A stretch of DNA of 64,000 nt from Candidatus Binatia bacterium (GCA_029248525.1 JAQWJE010000014.1:1-64000); one strand, 5' to 3'. Positions 52,582 through 63,733 are shown, counted from the stretch's first letter. Numbers and translations are program-made. The notes: generated by a model not told the origin, from the letters alone.

Positions 52582-53622
52582 ATGAAGCAGGATAGCCCCA
52601 GCGTCGTCGCGGATCTGCAAATCCAGACCACATGCCAGTTGCTGATCGCGGCCGTCGTCGTGGGGGGGGCCCTGTATTGGCTCCAATCTGTCGTAATTCC
52701 GTTTGTTCTCGCCGCATTTCTGGCACTGGGGCTGGCCCCGATAACGGATCTGATGATGCGATGGATGCGCCTCCCGAAAGCCTTGGCCGTATTCATCACG
52801 CTGGTTCTGGCAGCGGGACTTTGCGTACTCGGCTTCACGATCGTGTCGAGTGCCGTCACCCAACTGGCGGCGAGCGCTGGCGAATACCAGAAGGGCATGA
52901 ATCAACTTCTGGACTGGGCCACCAAGGTGCTGCCTTTGGAGCGATTCGGCATTACCGAAGCCGAAATTCGGAAACCTCTCGCCAAGATTCCGCTCGAAAC
53001 CGTCAGCGGCATGTTGGTTGGCACGACTACGGCGATTCTCGACCTCTTGTCGCAGGCTTTGCTGGTATCGGTCTTTTCCATATTCCTTCTGATCGGCTTC
53101 AGCGGCCGGCAAGCTCGAGCCGGCGTGTGGGGGCAGGCGGAACAACAGGTCAAGAGTTTTCTCGTCGCCAAGGTGATCGTGTCTGCGATCACCGGCCTGC
53201 TCGTGGGTGCCTGCCTGAACCTGCTTGGGGTAGAGTTGGCGCTTGTGTTTGGGCTCTTTGCCTTCCTTCTGAACTTCATCCCGACAGTCGGGTCGGTGAT
53301 TTCAACACTTCTACCGCTCCCGATCCTCTTGCTGAATCCGGAAATCGGTCTCGGCACAGGCCTCGCGGCGATCTTGATTCCCGGGACGATTCACTTCGGC
53401 ATCGGAAACGTCGTGGAACCCTTGGTGATGGGTGATTCACTGGAATTGCATCCCGTCGCCATTCTCGTGGCGCTGATGGTTTGGGGCGTTCTTTGGGGCG
53501 TTGTCGGCATGTTACTGGCCACACCGATCACCGCCGTGATGCGAATTCTCTTCGGTCGAATGACGCAAACCCGCCCTCTCGCACAGCTTCTTTCGGGCAA
53601 CTTCGCCGACGCCAAGCCTTAG
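52582..53622 (+). CDS. AI-2E family permease-like membrane protein
   Basis: 346 residues; GGAAGGAG precedes the ATG at 52582. Two helices at the N-terminus, a soluble region (about residues 85-145), then six helices with FLLNFIPTVGSVISTLLPLPILL and MVWGVLWGVVGMLLATPITAVMRIL, the AI-2E/YdiK/PerM signature. Family roles include autoinducer export or Na+/H+ exchange; not assignable here. Stop overlaps the convergent hydrolase by 4 nt. Confidence 0.9.
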   Translation: MKQDSPSVVADLQIQTTCQLLIAAVVVGGALYWLQSVVIPFVLAAFLALGLAPITDLMMRWMRLPKALAVFITLVLAAGLCVLGFTIVSSAVTQLAASAGEYQKGMNQLLDWATKVLPLERFGITEAEIRKPLAKIPLETVSGMLVGTTTAILDLLSQALLVSVFSIFLLIGFSGRQARAGVWGQAEQQVKSFLVAKVIVSAITGLLVGACLNLLGVELALVFGLFAFLLNFIPTVGSVISTLLPLPILLLNPEIGLGTGLAAILIPGTIHFGIGNVVEPLVMGDSLELHPVAILVALMVWGVLWGVVGMLLATPITAVMRILFGRMTQTRPLAQLLSGNFADAKP

Positions 53623-54500
53623 GCGTCAGGTCGGCACTCGGGGAGCTCCGTCAGAAAATCCGCGATCGCTGCGGCCACAGCCTCAGGCTGTTCCAGATGC
53701 AGGCTATGCGTCGCTTCAGGAAGCGTGACGCCGCGCCCCTCGGGCAGCCGCCTGACCATTTCCGCATGATCCTCGGCTGAGAGAATCGTGGAATCCCCCC
53801 CGCGAACAGCGAGTACCGGGCAAGAGATACGACGGAACTGCTCAGGGAAATCCTCGAGCAAGCCCGCATCGTGTTCGCGGAGCGCGCGCATCCTCGTCCA
53901 ATGAAATTTCGAGTAGAAACCGCCATCCCCCGACGGACGAAAACTTCGGTCGGCGAGATATTTCACGACGTTGTCGGGAGCTCGATGGGGCAGGGGGTAT
54001 GGCTGGAAGCCGCGCTTGGCGGTGGCCTCGGAGGGATAACGAATTTGCGGAATCCGCCGCAATCGATCCCCGGTCTTGCGCATCTCCGGAGCCATCGGGT
54101 CGTAGGGGATGTCCAGGAGGACGGCGCCGGCAATCGGCAGATTGTCGCGGAGCAGGGTCGGGACCGTCAAGACCCCCCCTTGCGAATGGCCCACGAGAAT
54201 CCAGGGGCCCGGGTCGAGTTGGGTGCAGGCCTCCTCGAGATCCTCGACATCCCGTCGAAACCCGTAGTTCTCCTTCTCGGTCCAATCGCTATCCCCGTGG
54301 CCTCGCCGATCCATCGAGAACGGACGCGTCACGGAGGTCAGGAAAGACGCCAATGGGTCGAAGAATGCGGTATGCGCCATGCCGCCATGCAGAAACATCA
54401 AGGCCGGCGTGCCGACGTTGCCGCCATAAGAGCGTGCGTGCAGCTTCAGTCCATCGATCGCCAGACTATGAGCCTGACCCGCCTCGAACGCCACGGGCAT
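53619..54500 (-). CDS. Alpha/beta hydrolase
   Basis: 293 residues from the ATG at 54500. PALMFLHGGMAHTAFFDPLA, MDRRGHGDSDW, LVGHSQGGVLTVPTLL (nucleophile Ser), VRGGDSTILS (acid) and EATHSLHLEQP (His). Similar general layout to the hydrolase at 27221. Five bp after the rhodanese gene, in the parE-led transcript. Confidence 0.87.
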   Translation of the reverse strand: MPVAFEAGQAHSLAIDGLKLHARSYGGNVGTPALMFLHGGMAHTAFFDPLASFLTSVTRPFSMDRRGHGDSDWTEKENYGFRRDVEDLEEACTQLDPGPWILVGHSQGGVLTVPTLLRDNLPIAGAVLLDIPYDPMAPEMRKTGDRLRRIPQIRYPSEATAKRGFQPYPLPHRAPDNVVKYLADRSFRPSGDGGFYSKFHWTRMRALREHDAGLLEDFPEQFRRISCPVLAVRGGDSTILSAEDHAEMVRRLPEGRGVTLPEATHSLHLEQPEAVAAAIADFLTELPECRPDA

Positions 54501-54505
54501 GGGCC

Positions 54506-54826
54506 TCAATACCGCGGCAGTGATTCGTCGACGAAGATTGCCCACGCATCGATTCCGCCGCGGACATTCCGGACTTTCTCGAAACCCTGCTGCACGAGAA
54601 ATCCGGCCACTTGGGCGCTCCTCATCCCATGGTGGCAAAGACAATAAATCTCGGTATCCGGATCCAACTCGGCGATCCGGCCGGGAATATCACCCATCGG
54701 GATATGCGTTGCCCCCTCGACCGCCACGATACGCAGCTCTTCATCCTCGCGCACATCCAGAAGAACTGCACCGGGAGTGGCCGCAATCCGCTCGGCCGCG
54801 TCTTTTGCCTCAACTTCCTCGATCAT
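54506..54826 (-). CDS. Rhodanese-domain protein
   Basis: 106 residues, single domain. VLLDVREDEEL, then YCLCHHGMRSAQVAGFL (loop Cys), and VRNVRGGIDAWA, the usual rhodanese motifs. Cytosolic sulfurtransferase of GlpE/PspE size. Lies 39 bp after parE on the same strand. Confidence 0.9.
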   Translation of the reverse strand: MIEEVEAKDAAERIAATPGAVLLDVREDEELRIVAVEGATHIPMGDIPGRIAELDPDTEIYCLCHHGMRSAQVAGFLVQQGFEKVRNVRGGIDAWAIFVDESLPRY

Positions 54827-54865
54827 CCTGAATGGCTAACGCTTCCGCGCGCCACCCTCAATAGA

Positions 54866-56773
54866 TCAAATATCCACGTCAGCGACGGCCGCCGCTCGTT
54901 CCATAATCAGCTCATAGCGCGGCGCGACATCGCGTCCCATCAGCGAGCTGATCATTGTATTGGTCGTGCCGGCGTCATCGATCGTCACGCGCAGCATCGC
55001 ACGCGAATCCGGATTCAGAGTGGTGAGCTTCAACGTGTCGGGGTTCATCTCCCCCAATCCCTTGAATCGGGTGACCTGCGGGATCGCGCGGCTCTTGGAC
55101 TTGGCCACGATCGAAGCCTTCTCCTCTTCGTCCTGCGCCCAGTGCGTCTCTTTCCCGATATCGACACGATAAAGCGGCGGAACCGCCAGAAAGAGGTGCC
55201 CATCCGCAATCAACTGCGGCATATGTCGGTAAAAAAAGGTGAGCAGCAAGGTGGCAATATGGTGCCCGTCGGAATCCGCGTCCATAAGCAAAACGAGTTT
55301 GTGATAGCGCAGCTTATTGGCGTCATAGTCCGAGCCGAGGCCACAGCCCATAGCCTTGACGATGTCTGCGAGCTCCGCATTCGCCAGCACTTTTGCTCGA
55401 CTCGCGGTCTCGGTATTCAGGACCTTGCCCCGCAGAGGCAGGATTGCCTGAAACTTGCGATCCCGCGCCTGCTTGGCGGACCCTCCCGCTGACTCGCCTT
55501 CCACCAAAAAGAGTTCGGACTTTCGCGGATCTGTGGAAGAACAATCCGCAAGCTTCCCGGGAAGATTGAGTCGATGGGATACAGCGCTTTTGCGCGCGAC
55601 TTCTTTGGCCGCTGCACGAGAAGCATTCCGCGCACGGGCTGCGAGGATCACCCGGTTGGAGATCGCCTCTGCCGACGAAGGGTTTCCATTGAGCCAGTTC
55701 TCGACAGCGCTCCTGATAAAGGAGTCCACCGCGGCAGCCACCTCCGGGTTGTTGAGTCGGTCCTTCGTCTGCCCCTGAAACTGCGGCTCCGGCATGAAAC
55801 AGGACAGGATCCCCACGACACCCTCGCGGACATCGTCCGCCGTGATCGCCAGACCCCGAGGCACCAGACTATGAATCTCGAGATAGTTGCGCACCGCCTT
55901 GACGAGGCCCGATTTCAGACCGTTTTCATGAGTCCCGCCGTCGCCGGTCGGAATGCTGTTCACGAACGATGCGAATTCTTCGTTAGGGTCCTCTGTCCAG
56001 GCCAGAGCGCATTCCATTCGGACGCCTTCGCTTTCCTTCGCCGCATGGAAAGTCTCTGCCGGAATTCGCTTCCGCTTGCCTGCCTCGAGTTGTTTTTCGA
56101 GATAGGCGCGAATTCCTTCCTCATAATGGTAGGTCTGCTTGGTGCTGTTCGCCTTGTCCTCAAAAACGACCGTCAGGCCCTGATGCAGATAAGCCTTGGC
56201 CTCCAGGCGATCCGCAATCGTCGTGGGATTGAACTTCACCTTCGAGAAGATCTTGGGATCCGGATGGAATTCGATCGAGGTCCCTGTCCCCCGGATCTTG
56301 CGACCCTTCTTGAGCCGACTGGTCGGCTTCCCGCGCGAGAAGGATTGCACGTGCTCATGCCCGCTACGCTTGATTCGCACAGTCATCTTGTCGGCAAGCG
56401 CGGTCACGACCGAGGCGCCTACTCCGTGCAAACCTCCTGAATGAAGGTAATTTTTAGCCTCGAATTTCCCGCCCGCGTGGAGCGTCGTCAGGATAAGTTC
56501 GACCGCCGGCTTTTTGTACTTTTTATGGATGTCCACCGGAATACCGCGGCCGTCATCGGAAACCATCAGGGTTTCGCCATCCTTGGCAAGGATCACCTCG
56601 ATTCGACTGCAATGACCATTCATCGCCTCGTCGACCGAGTTATCGACCACCTCCCAGAGCAGGTGGTGCAGGCCGGTCGTATCGACCCCCCCGATGTACA
56701 TACCCGGTCGTTTCCGGACGGGTTCCAACCCCTCCAGAACGGTTATATCCTTGGCCGTATAATTCTTCGCCAC
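54866..56773 (-). CDS. parE: DNA topoisomerase IV subunit B (GyrB/ParE)
   Basis: 635 residues; three consecutive GTG codons at 56779-56773, the last best spaced (7 nt) from GGGAGG. ATPase domain: EVVDNSVDEAMNGHC, DDGRGIPVDIH, HSGGLHGVGASVV; TOPRIM: LVEGESAGGSAKQARDR, LMDADSDGHHI. Length is that of ParE (E. coli GyrB is about 800 residues), and a ParC-like gene is 5 kb downstream. Separates linked chromosomes. Confidence 0.9.
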   Translation of the reverse strand: MAKNYTAKDITVLEGLEPVRKRPGMYIGGVDTTGLHHLLWEVVDNSVDEAMNGHCSRIEVILAKDGETLMVSDDGRGIPVDIHKKYKKPAVELILTTLHAGGKFEAKNYLHSGGLHGVGASVVTALADKMTVRIKRSGHEHVQSFSRGKPTSRLKKGRKIRGTGTSIEFHPDPKIFSKVKFNPTTIADRLEAKAYLHQGLTVVFEDKANSTKQTYHYEEGIRAYLEKQLEAGKRKRIPAETFHAAKESEGVRMECALAWTEDPNEEFASFVNSIPTGDGGTHENGLKSGLVKAVRNYLEIHSLVPRGLAITADDVREGVVGILSCFMPEPQFQGQTKDRLNNPEVAAAVDSFIRSAVENWLNGNPSSAEAISNRVILAARARNASRAAAKEVARKSAVSHRLNLPGKLADCSSTDPRKSELFLVEGESAGGSAKQARDRKFQAILPLRGKVLNTETASRAKVLANAELADIVKAMGCGLGSDYDANKLRYHKLVLLMDADSDGHHIATLLLTFFYRHMPQLIADGHLFLAVPPLYRVDIGKETHWAQDEEEKASIVAKSKSRAIPQVTRFKGLGEMNPDTLKLTTLNPDSRAMLRVTIDDAGTTNTMISSLMGRDVAPRYELIMERAAAVADVDI

Positions 56774-56804
56774 CACCACGCCTCCCGTTCGGAACCGCCG
56801 GTAC

Positions 56805-57977
56805 CTAACCCGAATCGCGAGCCATGGCGAGCGTTTCGGCTGCATTCGTGACCGGAAAGCGATCTGGGGCCAATCGTGAGACTTCGAAACGACTACTGCG
56901 GCCCGATACGATCAGATCTGCGGCGATCTGGCCGTAGGCGGGACTGGTCTCGATCCCGGCGCCTCCCTGACCGGCCAGCCAGAAAAAACCTTTTCGGTCG
57001 GGGTCGGGACCGATCACCGGTGCCCCATCCACAGCAAAGGTGCGCAGCCCCGACCAACGGGAACGAATGGAGCGCGGAACCAGAGAGGGGGCCAACTCGC
57101 TCAGTCGCTCGAGCGAGGCAGCGATGGTCTCGTCGTCCGGGCTCGGATCGCAGGGGCCCATCGCAACCTGGTCCATCGGACTCAGCATCATCTCGCCCGC
57201 CTCGGGAACGAAGTATACCTCGTGAGGGTCGCTCCAGACCATGGGCCAGTTGCCGAATTCAACATCAGCCGGTCCTGCAAACGTAAACAAGGATCGACGT
57301 TTGGGCTGGAGCTCCACGGCGCGAGCCTCTGCCATCTGGCCCACCGTCGACGCCCAGGCGCCGGCAGCATTCACGACCAAACCAGCCTCGACCTCTCGGT
57401 CTCGCAGCCGCACACCGCTGATTCGGCCTTGGGAGTGAACGAGCCCGAGAACCTCCGCACCCAGCTCCATCTGCGCCCCGCCAGCGCGCGCATGCCGCAA
57501 ATAGGCCTGCAAGATCCCATGCACATCGAGGCGGCCATCCTGCGGCGCATACAGCGCCCCTCCCATGCCGGGAAAGGTCAGGGCAGGTACCTTGGCGCGA
57601 ACGGCATCGGGTCGCATGAGCTCGAACTCCAGGCCCCGCGCCCGCAGTTCACCTTCCCGGCCTTCCAGCTTCTCGAACCCCGCGACGTCGAAAAGGGACA
57701 GAACACCTACGGACGTAAGCGGCGGGTGATCCGCGAAATCCTCGGGGGGCCGGCGCCAAAATCGCGAACCGAGGATTTTGAGGTCCAAAACGACATCATT
57801 CTCGTCATATTCACTGATGGAGGCCGCACTTCGACCGGTGGAATGGGCCGCCAACTGATTCTCGCGCTCGAGGATCAGAACCTTGCCGATACCCGCCTGC
57901 CCGAGAAAATAAGCCAGGGAGGCTCCAGCGATCCCTCCGCCGACGATGATCACGTCAAATTGTTGCCGTTTGGCCAT
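56805..57977 (-). CDS. FAD-dependent amine/D-amino-acid oxidase family protein
   Basis: 390 residues from the ATG at 57977 (TTG 57983 alternative). FDVIIVGGGIAGASLAYFLGQAG is the FAD Rossmann motif; ILERENQLAAHSTGRSAA follows; VVNAAGAWAS and the C-terminal FFWLAGQGGAGIETSPAYGQIAADLI match glycine/D-amino-acid oxidases (DAO). Oxidises an amine or amino acid. 31 bp upstream of parE on the same strand, hence probably its transcript leader. Confidence 0.88.
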   Translation of the reverse strand: MAKRQQFDVIIVGGGIAGASLAYFLGQAGIGKVLILERENQLAAHSTGRSAASISEYDENDVVLDLKILGSRFWRRPPEDFADHPPLTSVGVLSLFDVAGFEKLEGREGELRARGLEFELMRPDAVRAKVPALTFPGMGGALYAPQDGRLDVHGILQAYLRHARAGGAQMELGAEVLGLVHSQGRISGVRLRDREVEAGLVVNAAGAWASTVGQMAEARAVELQPKRRSLFTFAGPADVEFGNWPMVWSDPHEVYFVPEAGEMMLSPMDQVAMGPCDPSPDDETIAASLERLSELAPSLVPRSIRSRWSGLRTFAVDGAPVIGPDPDRKGFFWLAGQGGAGIETSPAYGQIAADLIVSGRSSRFEVSRLAPDRFPVTNAAETLAMARDSG

Positions 57978-58232
57978 AGCCAACTGTTACCATAAGGCGT
58001 TCGCCAGCTTCTGACCAGATTGCCATCTGAATTTCTCCCATCGAAGTAAATTCGATGATTGAGCCCGGGAGGGGAATGCTGCTAGCCTGCGCTTGGGCGT
58101 CGAAGAGCCTCCGACCCCCAAACGGATTCGGACCAAATCCGATCCCACTCGCGCCGGCTGATGATTTTAGCTTTAGTTGAAGCGAGTGCCTTCCGACCAA
58201 GAGGCCGAAAAACCAGGAAGTTCAGGCAGACT

Positions 58233-59126
58233 ATGAGTATTCACGACGATCAGCTTAAGAAAGTTCAATCCGAGAACGGTTTCCTTGCAGCACTCGACCA
58301 GAGCGGTGGGAGTACGCCCAAGGCTCTCAAGCTCTACGGCGTCGAGGAGTCCGAGTACGCGAACGAAGGCGAAATGTTCGATCTCATTCACGCCATGCGC
58401 TCCCGGATCATGACAAGTCCATCCTTTGGGGGGGACCGCGTCCTTGGCGCCATTCTCTTCGAGATGACCATGGACCGCGAAGTGGAGGGGGTACCCTCGG
58501 CTCGTTATCTCTGGCAGGAAAAAAACGTGGTGCCGTTCCTCAAAGTCGACAAAGGACTTGCCGACGAGGCCGACGGCGTCCAAATCATGAAGCCGATGCC
58601 CGAGCTCGACGCCCTGTGCCAGCGAGCCGTCAAGCATGAGGTTTTCGGGACGAAGATGCGCTCGGTCATCAAGCTCGCGAACCCGAAAGGCATCGCGGAG
58701 ATCGTAAAGCAGCAATTCGAGGTCGGTCGCCAGATTCTGGGGCATGGCCTCTGTCCGATCCTGGAGCCGGAAGTTGATATCAACAGCCCGGAGAAGGCGG
58801 GTGCAGAAGCGATCCTCAAAAAGGAGATGCTGGCCCACCTTGACGCGCTCCCCGAGGGGCAGTCGGTGATGGTAAAGCTCACTCTCCCGGAAGAAAGCGG
58901 CTTCTATGAGGATGTGATTCGGCACCCCAAAATGCTCAAAGTGGTCGCATTGTCCGGCGGCTACTCTCGCGACGAGGCGAATACACGCCTCACTGCGAAT
59001 CACGGCATGATCGCTAGTTTCTCGCGGGCGCTGACGCAAGGCCTCTCCGCGCAGCAGAGTGACAGCGAATTCAACGGACTCCTCGATACAGCGATCGAAT
59101 CGATCTATCAGGCATCCCGTACGTGA
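58233..59126 (+). CDS. Fructose-bisphosphate aldolase class I
   Basis: 297 residues from the ATG at 58233. [63 protein letters not shown] and [12 protein letters not shown] (Schiff-base Lys) match the bacterial class I enzyme (Staphylococcus FdaB type). Cleaves fructose-1,6-bisphosphate. Overlaps the methyltransferase gene by 4 nt (GTGA). Confidence 0.92.
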   Translation: MSIHDDQLKKVQSENGFLAALDQSGGSTPKALKLYGVEESEYANEGEMFDLIHAMRSRIMTSPSFGGDRVLGAILFEMTMDREVEGVPSARYLWQEKNVVPFLKVDKGLADEADGVQIMKPMPELDALCQRAVKHEVFGTKMRSVIKLANPKGIAEIVKQQFEVGRQILGHGLCPILEPEVDINSPEKAGAEAILKKEMLAHLDALPEGQSVMVKLTLPEESGFYEDVIRHPKMLKVVALSGGYSRDEANTRLTANHGMIASFSRALTQGLSAQQSDSEFNGLLDTAIESIYQASRT

Positions 59127-61276
59127 GTGATCGTCGGAGCGACCGCGGGTCGGACCGAACCGACTCGCGGCGCGACGACGGATCAGGCACGCCAAAAGGC
59201 AGAAGTGAAGGACCGGGAGCCGACAGAGGCTCTCCGGGTGGACCTGAACGCCGCGACAACGTGAGCAGCACAACCTCCGGTCGTCGATGGGAGAACCGCT
59301 CGGACGACCATCGTGGACCTCCGCGCGAGGCCCGAGGCGGGCCCGGAAGGAATGACCGACGCGGGCCACCTCGTGATGACCGACGCGGGCCCCCGCGCGA
59401 TGACCGACGCGGGCCCCCGCGCGATGACCGACGCGGACCCGGCAGAGATGACAGGCGCGGCCCTCCCGGCGCGCGAGCCGACGGCCCCCCCAACCGGCGC
59501 TGGGAGAACCGCTCGGACGACCGACGTGGACCTCCGCGCGATGACCGACGCGGGCCCCCGCGCGATGACCGACGTGGACCCGGCAGAGATGACCGGCGCG
59601 GACCTCCCGCCGCGCGTGCCGACGGACCTCCCAACCGACGCTGGGAGAACCGCTCGGATGACCGCCGCGGGCCTCCTCGTGATGACCGACGCGGACCCCC
59701 GCGTGATGACCGACGCGGGCCTCCGCGTGATGACCGACGTGGACCCGGCAGAGATGACCGGCGCGGCCCTCCCGCCGCGCGTGCCGACGGACCTCCCAAC
59801 CGACGCTGGGAGAACCGCTCGGACGACCGACGCGGGCCTCCTCGTGATGATGACCGACGCGGACCTCCGCGCGATGACCGACGCGGACCTCCGCGTGACG
59901 ACCGACGTGGACCTCCGCGCGATGACCGACGCGGACCCGGTAGAGATGACAGGCGCGGCCCGCAAGGAAGTCGAACGGAGAGCGGCGCGGGCCGGACCGA
60001 CTTCAAGCGTGACGGCGGCAGGGGGGACCAACGGACATCACGTCCCCCAAATCGTCGTGTTCCGAAGTCCGAGCAGGTGCAATGTCGTCACTTCCCGGCC
60101 TGTGTCAGCTGTCCCGGGATGGGTCGATCCTACACCAAGCAACTGACCGCGAAGCACGAGCGCGTTTTGGAGATGGTGCGCGAGGCAACCGAATTGGGCG
60201 AGGTCCAGTTCCTCAGCCCCGTTGGAAGCCCGCGCCAAACCGGCTACCGGAACCACGCCAAGCTCGTCTTCCGCCATCGGCGGAACCGCGAAACTCATGA
60301 TCAGGAACTTATTCTCGGTGTCTACAAGCCGGGCACTCACAGCGTCATGCCCGCCGAGAGTTGCATCGTCCATCATAGACGCCTGCAGCCACTGCTGCGG
60401 AGCTTGCTCGAAGAAGTCGAGGCACTCGAGATTCCGATCTACGATGAGCGCACGGGTGAGGGAGCGCTTCGATACGCGCTGGCTCGAACCTCCGACCATA
60501 CCTCCCTGACGCACCTCACTCTCGTTTCCGCTACAGACAAAATTGCCAAGCTCAATACCTTGATTCTGCGCATGCAGCACCGCCACCGCGAATTGGAATC
60601 GGTCTTTCTATGCGTGAACGCAGAGACCGGAAACAATCTCCTCACATCCGATATTCGGCAGATCAAAGGGCCACCCGCGCTGCGGGAAAAATTTGGTGAC
60701 CTCGTGCTGGAATCTCGTGCGGGCGCATTCCTTCAGGCCAACACCGAAATTGCCTCACGGATCTATACGACAGCAGCTAAATGGTTGGATGTGTGGGCGG
60801 CAGATGGGGTCATTGACCTCTACTGCGGGGTAGGCGCCCTTGGACTGTCCTCGATCAATCACAATACGCGCCTGCTCGGCATCGAAGCCTCCGAGGCCGC
60901 GATCGAATGCGCTCAGGCGAATGCCCGGCGCCTCAAGCGCCATCGGGCAGAGTTCGTTGCGGCGCCAGCGGAGAATGTGCTCGAGATCGCAAAAGCGAAA
61001 GGATTTCAGAAACCCTCGGCGCTGATCGTCAATCCGCCACGAAAAGGGCTTAGCCAGGAAGCTGGCGAAGCAATCGTGGAACTCGCCCCGCGCAAGATTC
61101 TATATGTCAGCTGCGAGCCGGAAACATTGGTTCGAGATCTTCGAGGGTTTGCTCGGGAAGGCTGGGCGACGCGCCGAGTTCGTGTTTACGATATGCTCCC
61201 GCAGACCCCCCACGTCGAGGTCATGGCGCTCCTCGAGAAAACAACCGCTCCGATCGGACTCGATAGCGACGACTAA
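59123..61276 (+). CDS. TrmA/RlmC/RlmD-family RNA m5U methyltransferase with Arg/Asp/Gly/Pro repeat arm
   Basis: 717 residues from the GTG at 59123. Residues 1 to about 315 are disordered low-complexity sequence built from octads of the type RRGPPRDD, with four RRWENRSDD spacers. The catalytic part starts at Cys321: [13 protein letters not shown] gives Cys321, Cys327, Cys330 of an FeS site; then [37 protein letters not shown] (SAM), VNPPRKGLS, and Cys664 in [13 protein letters not shown] as nucleophile. Methylates uracil C5 in 23S rRNA or tRNA. Normal relatives lack such an arm. Confidence 0.88.
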   Translation: MSDRRSDRGSDRTDSRRDDGSGTPKGRSEGPGADRGSPGGPERRDNVSSTTSGRRWENRSDDHRGPPREARGGPGRNDRRGPPRDDRRGPPRDDRRGPPRDDRRGPGRDDRRGPPGARADGPPNRRWENRSDDRRGPPRDDRRGPPRDDRRGPGRDDRRGPPAARADGPPNRRWENRSDDRRGPPRDDRRGPPRDDRRGPPRDDRRGPGRDDRRGPPAARADGPPNRRWENRSDDRRGPPRDDDRRGPPRDDRRGPPRDDRRGPPRDDRRGPGRDDRRGPQGSRTESGAGRTDFKRDGGRGDQRTSRPPNRRVPKSEQVQCRHFPACVSCPGMGRSYTKQLTAKHERVLEMVREATELGEVQFLSPVGSPRQTGYRNHAKLVFRHRRNRETHDQELILGVYKPGTHSVMPAESCIVHHRRLQPLLRSLLEEVEALEIPIYDERTGEGALRYALARTSDHTSLTHLTLVSATDKIAKLNTLILRMQHRHRELESVFLCVNAETGNNLLTSDIRQIKGPPALREKFGDLVLESRAGAFLQANTEIASRIYTTAAKWLDVWAADGVIDLYCGVGALGLSSINHNTRLLGIEASEAAIECAQANARRLKRHRAEFVAAPAENVLEIAKAKGFQKPSALIVNPPRKGLSQEAGEAIVELAPRKILYVSCEPETLVRDLRGFAREGWATRRVRVYDMLPQTPHVEVMALLEKTTAPIGLDSDD
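59280..59950 (+). repeat. 24-nt tandem repeat array coding the octad RRGPPRDD
   Basis: About 670 bp of in-frame 24-nt units (roughly GACCGACGCGGGCCCCCGCG with variants) grouped into four larger blocks that each begin with the RRWENRSDD code (about 59284, 59497, 59638, 59803). Blocks contain 4 to 7 octads, so copy number has changed by unequal exchange. All six frames stay open for long stretches here. Confidence 0.85.
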
Positions 61277-63594
61277 CGCCGCCGAAGGCCGATAGCAGTT
61301 CCGCGCTTCACGACCTTGTTGCCCTTGCCACCGCGCTTGATCTTGGGAAAGTCGGCCGCCGCGGAAGGACGCGTCTTTCCGCCACCCATATCCAGCAGCA
61401 GCTTGGACGTGGAGCTCACGGTAATCGCCGCGAGAAGCTTTTCCTTCGGCTCAACCCGCATCAGGATCACCCCGCGGCCAACACCCGAGAGCTCCGCTAC
61501 ATCCTTGAGAGCGAAGCGAAGGCCCTTGCCACCGGAGGCAAGGCAAATGACCTCGCGGCCATCCACCTCTTCACACACAACCAACTCATCGCCCGAAGCG
61601 ACTTTGGCAAATTTGCGTCCGGCCCGAGTCGTGATCGTCAGATCGGGCGCCGCACGGAAACCGTATCCGCGGGCCGATGCAACCAACATTGGACGGCTCT
61701 CCTGGCTCAGCTCAATCACTTCCCCGCGATCGAAGAGTTCAGCCTGCTTTTTCTTTTGCGCAGTCGTTGGCTTCGGCAAATCGCCCACCACCCCATCCCG
61801 GACCATGAGGGAGTGAAGGATCCGCTCTCCGTCCTTGAAGCGGAAGAGCGACTGGACCGGCTCCCCATACCCTGTTGTGGCGGGGACATCGGCCACGCTG
61901 ACGACATAAAGAACGCCGAGCGTGCTGAAAAAGGCGATTCGATCCTTGGTCGAACCCACGTGAGTGACGGCCAACGAATCCCCCTCGCGAAGGCGAGGCT
62001 TGGCGCCTTCCTTCAACTCACGGACTCGCCGAATCCAGCCGTCCTGTGTGACCAGGACGGTCGCTTCCTCGTGCACCACGTACGCTTCCGGATCGTACGC
62101 AAGATCCTGCTTTCCGCTGACGGAAACTTCCGTCCGACGGCGATCCCCATGCGCCTTCTGGAGGTCCACAAGTTCGCCCCGAACCAGTTTCCAGCGTTGC
62201 TTTTCGCTGCGCAGCAAACGATCGACTTCCTTCAGGCGCTTGGTCTTGGCGTCATGCTCCTCACGAATCTTGCCGATCTCGAGTTTCGCCAACTGATAGA
62301 GTCGAATCTCGAGAATCGCATCCGCCTGAATCTCGTCGAGCTTGAAGGCCTTGCGGAGCTTCGCGTTCGCATCAGCCTTGCTTTCGGCAGAACGAATAAT
62401 CCGAATCGCCTTGTCGAGGTCTTTGTAGATGGCCAGGAACGCATTCAGGATATGTAATCGTTCCTTGAGTTTGCGCTGCTCGAATTCAAGCCGACGGGTC
62501 ACCACCTCGAGGCGGAAATCCAGAAAGGATCGACAAAGCTGGAGGAGGGAAACGCGCCCTGGCTGGCCTGCCTCCGACTCGCCGTCCGGCATCAGGCAAG
62601 TCAGATTCACATGAAAATTGACCTGGAGGTCGCAGTGCTTGAACAAATAAGCCATGGCGGCTTCCGGATCCGCTCCCGATTTCAGCTCGAGAACGATTCG
62701 AACATCTGTCGTCGACTCATCACGCACATCGGTGAGCAGGGTGAGTTTGCGGTCCATGATCAAGCCAGCGATCTGCTCGATCAAGGTAGCCTTGTTCACA
62801 CTGTAGGGGATGTTCTGAATGACGATCTGCGTCTTCCCGCGAGGCGCTTTTTCGAGTTTATAGGTTCCACGGAGCTTCACCGGACCATGGCCGGATTCGT
62901 ACACGGCCAGGAGCTCCTTGCGGCTCGAAAGTAGTTCGCCTCCGGTCGGGAAATCCGGCCCCTTGATCGACTTCAACAGGTCCTTCACCTGCGACGAAGG
63001 TTTGTCGATCAAGCCGACGAGTGCGTCACAGACCTCGGTGAGATTATGCGGCGGGATATTGGTGGCCATCCCCACAGCAATTCCGGTCGAGCCATTGACG
63101 AGGAGTTGCGGCAGGCGACTCGGCAATACCACGGGCTCTTCGTTGGTCGCATCGTAGTTCGTGCGCCAGTCAACCGTATCGGAGCCCAGATCCTCGAGGA
63201 TTTCCTCCGCGATGCTGGTGAGCTTGGCTTCCGTGTATCGATAAGCCGCGGCCGAGTCCCCATCCAGCGAGCCAAAATTCCCCTGGCCGTTCACCAGAGG
63301 GTAACGAAGCGAGAAATCCTGGGCCATGCGCACCATGGCTTCGTAGGCCGCCGAATCGCCGTGCGGGTGATATTTGCCGATGACCTCGCCGACGATTTGG
63401 GCAGATTTTCGAGGCTTCGCCGTGGCCGACAATCTCAGATTGCGAAACATTGCGAAGAGAATTCGCCGCTGGACCGGCTTGAGACCGTCGCGCACATCGG
63501 GCAAGGCACGGGAGGTAATCACCGAAAGCGCGTAGCTGAGGTAGCGGTGCTCCGCCGCAGACTGCAGGTCCGCTTCGTTAGCCGATTCGCTCAT
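61273..63594 (-). CDS. parC: DNA topoisomerase IV subunit A (GyrA/ParC)
   Basis: 773 residues. [47 protein letters not shown] (Ser81 and Glu85 at the quinolone-determining sites), [11 protein letters not shown] with catalytic Tyr120, then a coiled-coil and a beta-pinwheel C-terminus ending in a basic tail. No GyrA box (QRRGGKG) is evident in the C-terminal domain, which fits ParC, as does the ParE-length partner nearby. Stop overlaps the convergent methyltransferase by 4 nt. Confidence 0.9.
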   Translation of the reverse strand: MSESANEADLQSAAEHRYLSYALSVITSRALPDVRDGLKPVQRRILFAMFRNLRLSATAKPRKSAQIVGEVIGKYHPHGDSAAYEAMVRMAQDFSLRYPLVNGQGNFGSLDGDSAAAYRYTEAKLTSIAEEILEDLGSDTVDWRTNYDATNEEPVVLPSRLPQLLVNGSTGIAVGMATNIPPHNLTEVCDALVGLIDKPSSQVKDLLKSIKGPDFPTGGELLSSRKELLAVYESGHGPVKLRGTYKLEKAPRGKTQIVIQNIPYSVNKATLIEQIAGLIMDRKLTLLTDVRDESTTDVRIVLELKSGADPEAAMAYLFKHCDLQVNFHVNLTCLMPDGESEAGQPGRVSLLQLCRSFLDFRLEVVTRRLEFEQRKLKERLHILNAFLAIYKDLDKAIRIIRSAESKADANAKLRKAFKLDEIQADAILEIRLYQLAKLEIGKIREEHDAKTKRLKEVDRLLRSEKQRWKLVRGELVDLQKAHGDRRRTEVSVSGKQDLAYDPEAYVVHEEATVLVTQDGWIRRVRELKEGAKPRLREGDSLAVTHVGSTKDRIAFFSTLGVLYVVSVADVPATTGYGEPVQSLFRFKDGERILHSLMVRDGVVGDLPKPTTAQKKKQAELFDRGEVIELSQESRPMLVASARGYGFRAAPDLTITTRAGRKFAKVASGDELVVCEEVDGREVICLASGGKGLRFALKDVAELSGVGRGVILMRVEPKEKLLAAITVSSTSKLLLDMGGGKTRPSAAADFPKIKRGGKGNKVVKRGTAIGLRRR

Positions 63595-63733
63595 CTATCC
63601 CCACCTCGCCGGTAAATCCCCACGGCATCCTTGTAGGACGAAGTGACGCTTTTCTCCAGTGCAGGAGGCGACAATTATCGGCGTCCGGCAAAAATCGGAC
63701 GAGACGACCACCCTGATCGAGGGGCTGCAGGAA

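Noticed and set aside
59280-59950. CRISPR-like array
   Set aside because: The repeats are 24-nt coding octads without unique spacers, in frame with a methyltransferase.
59071-60146. Long ORFs of 277-311 aa on both strands in the repeat region
   Set aside because: The 24-nt repeats lack stops in most frames; products are pure low-complexity repeats, and only frame 59123 connects to an enzyme.
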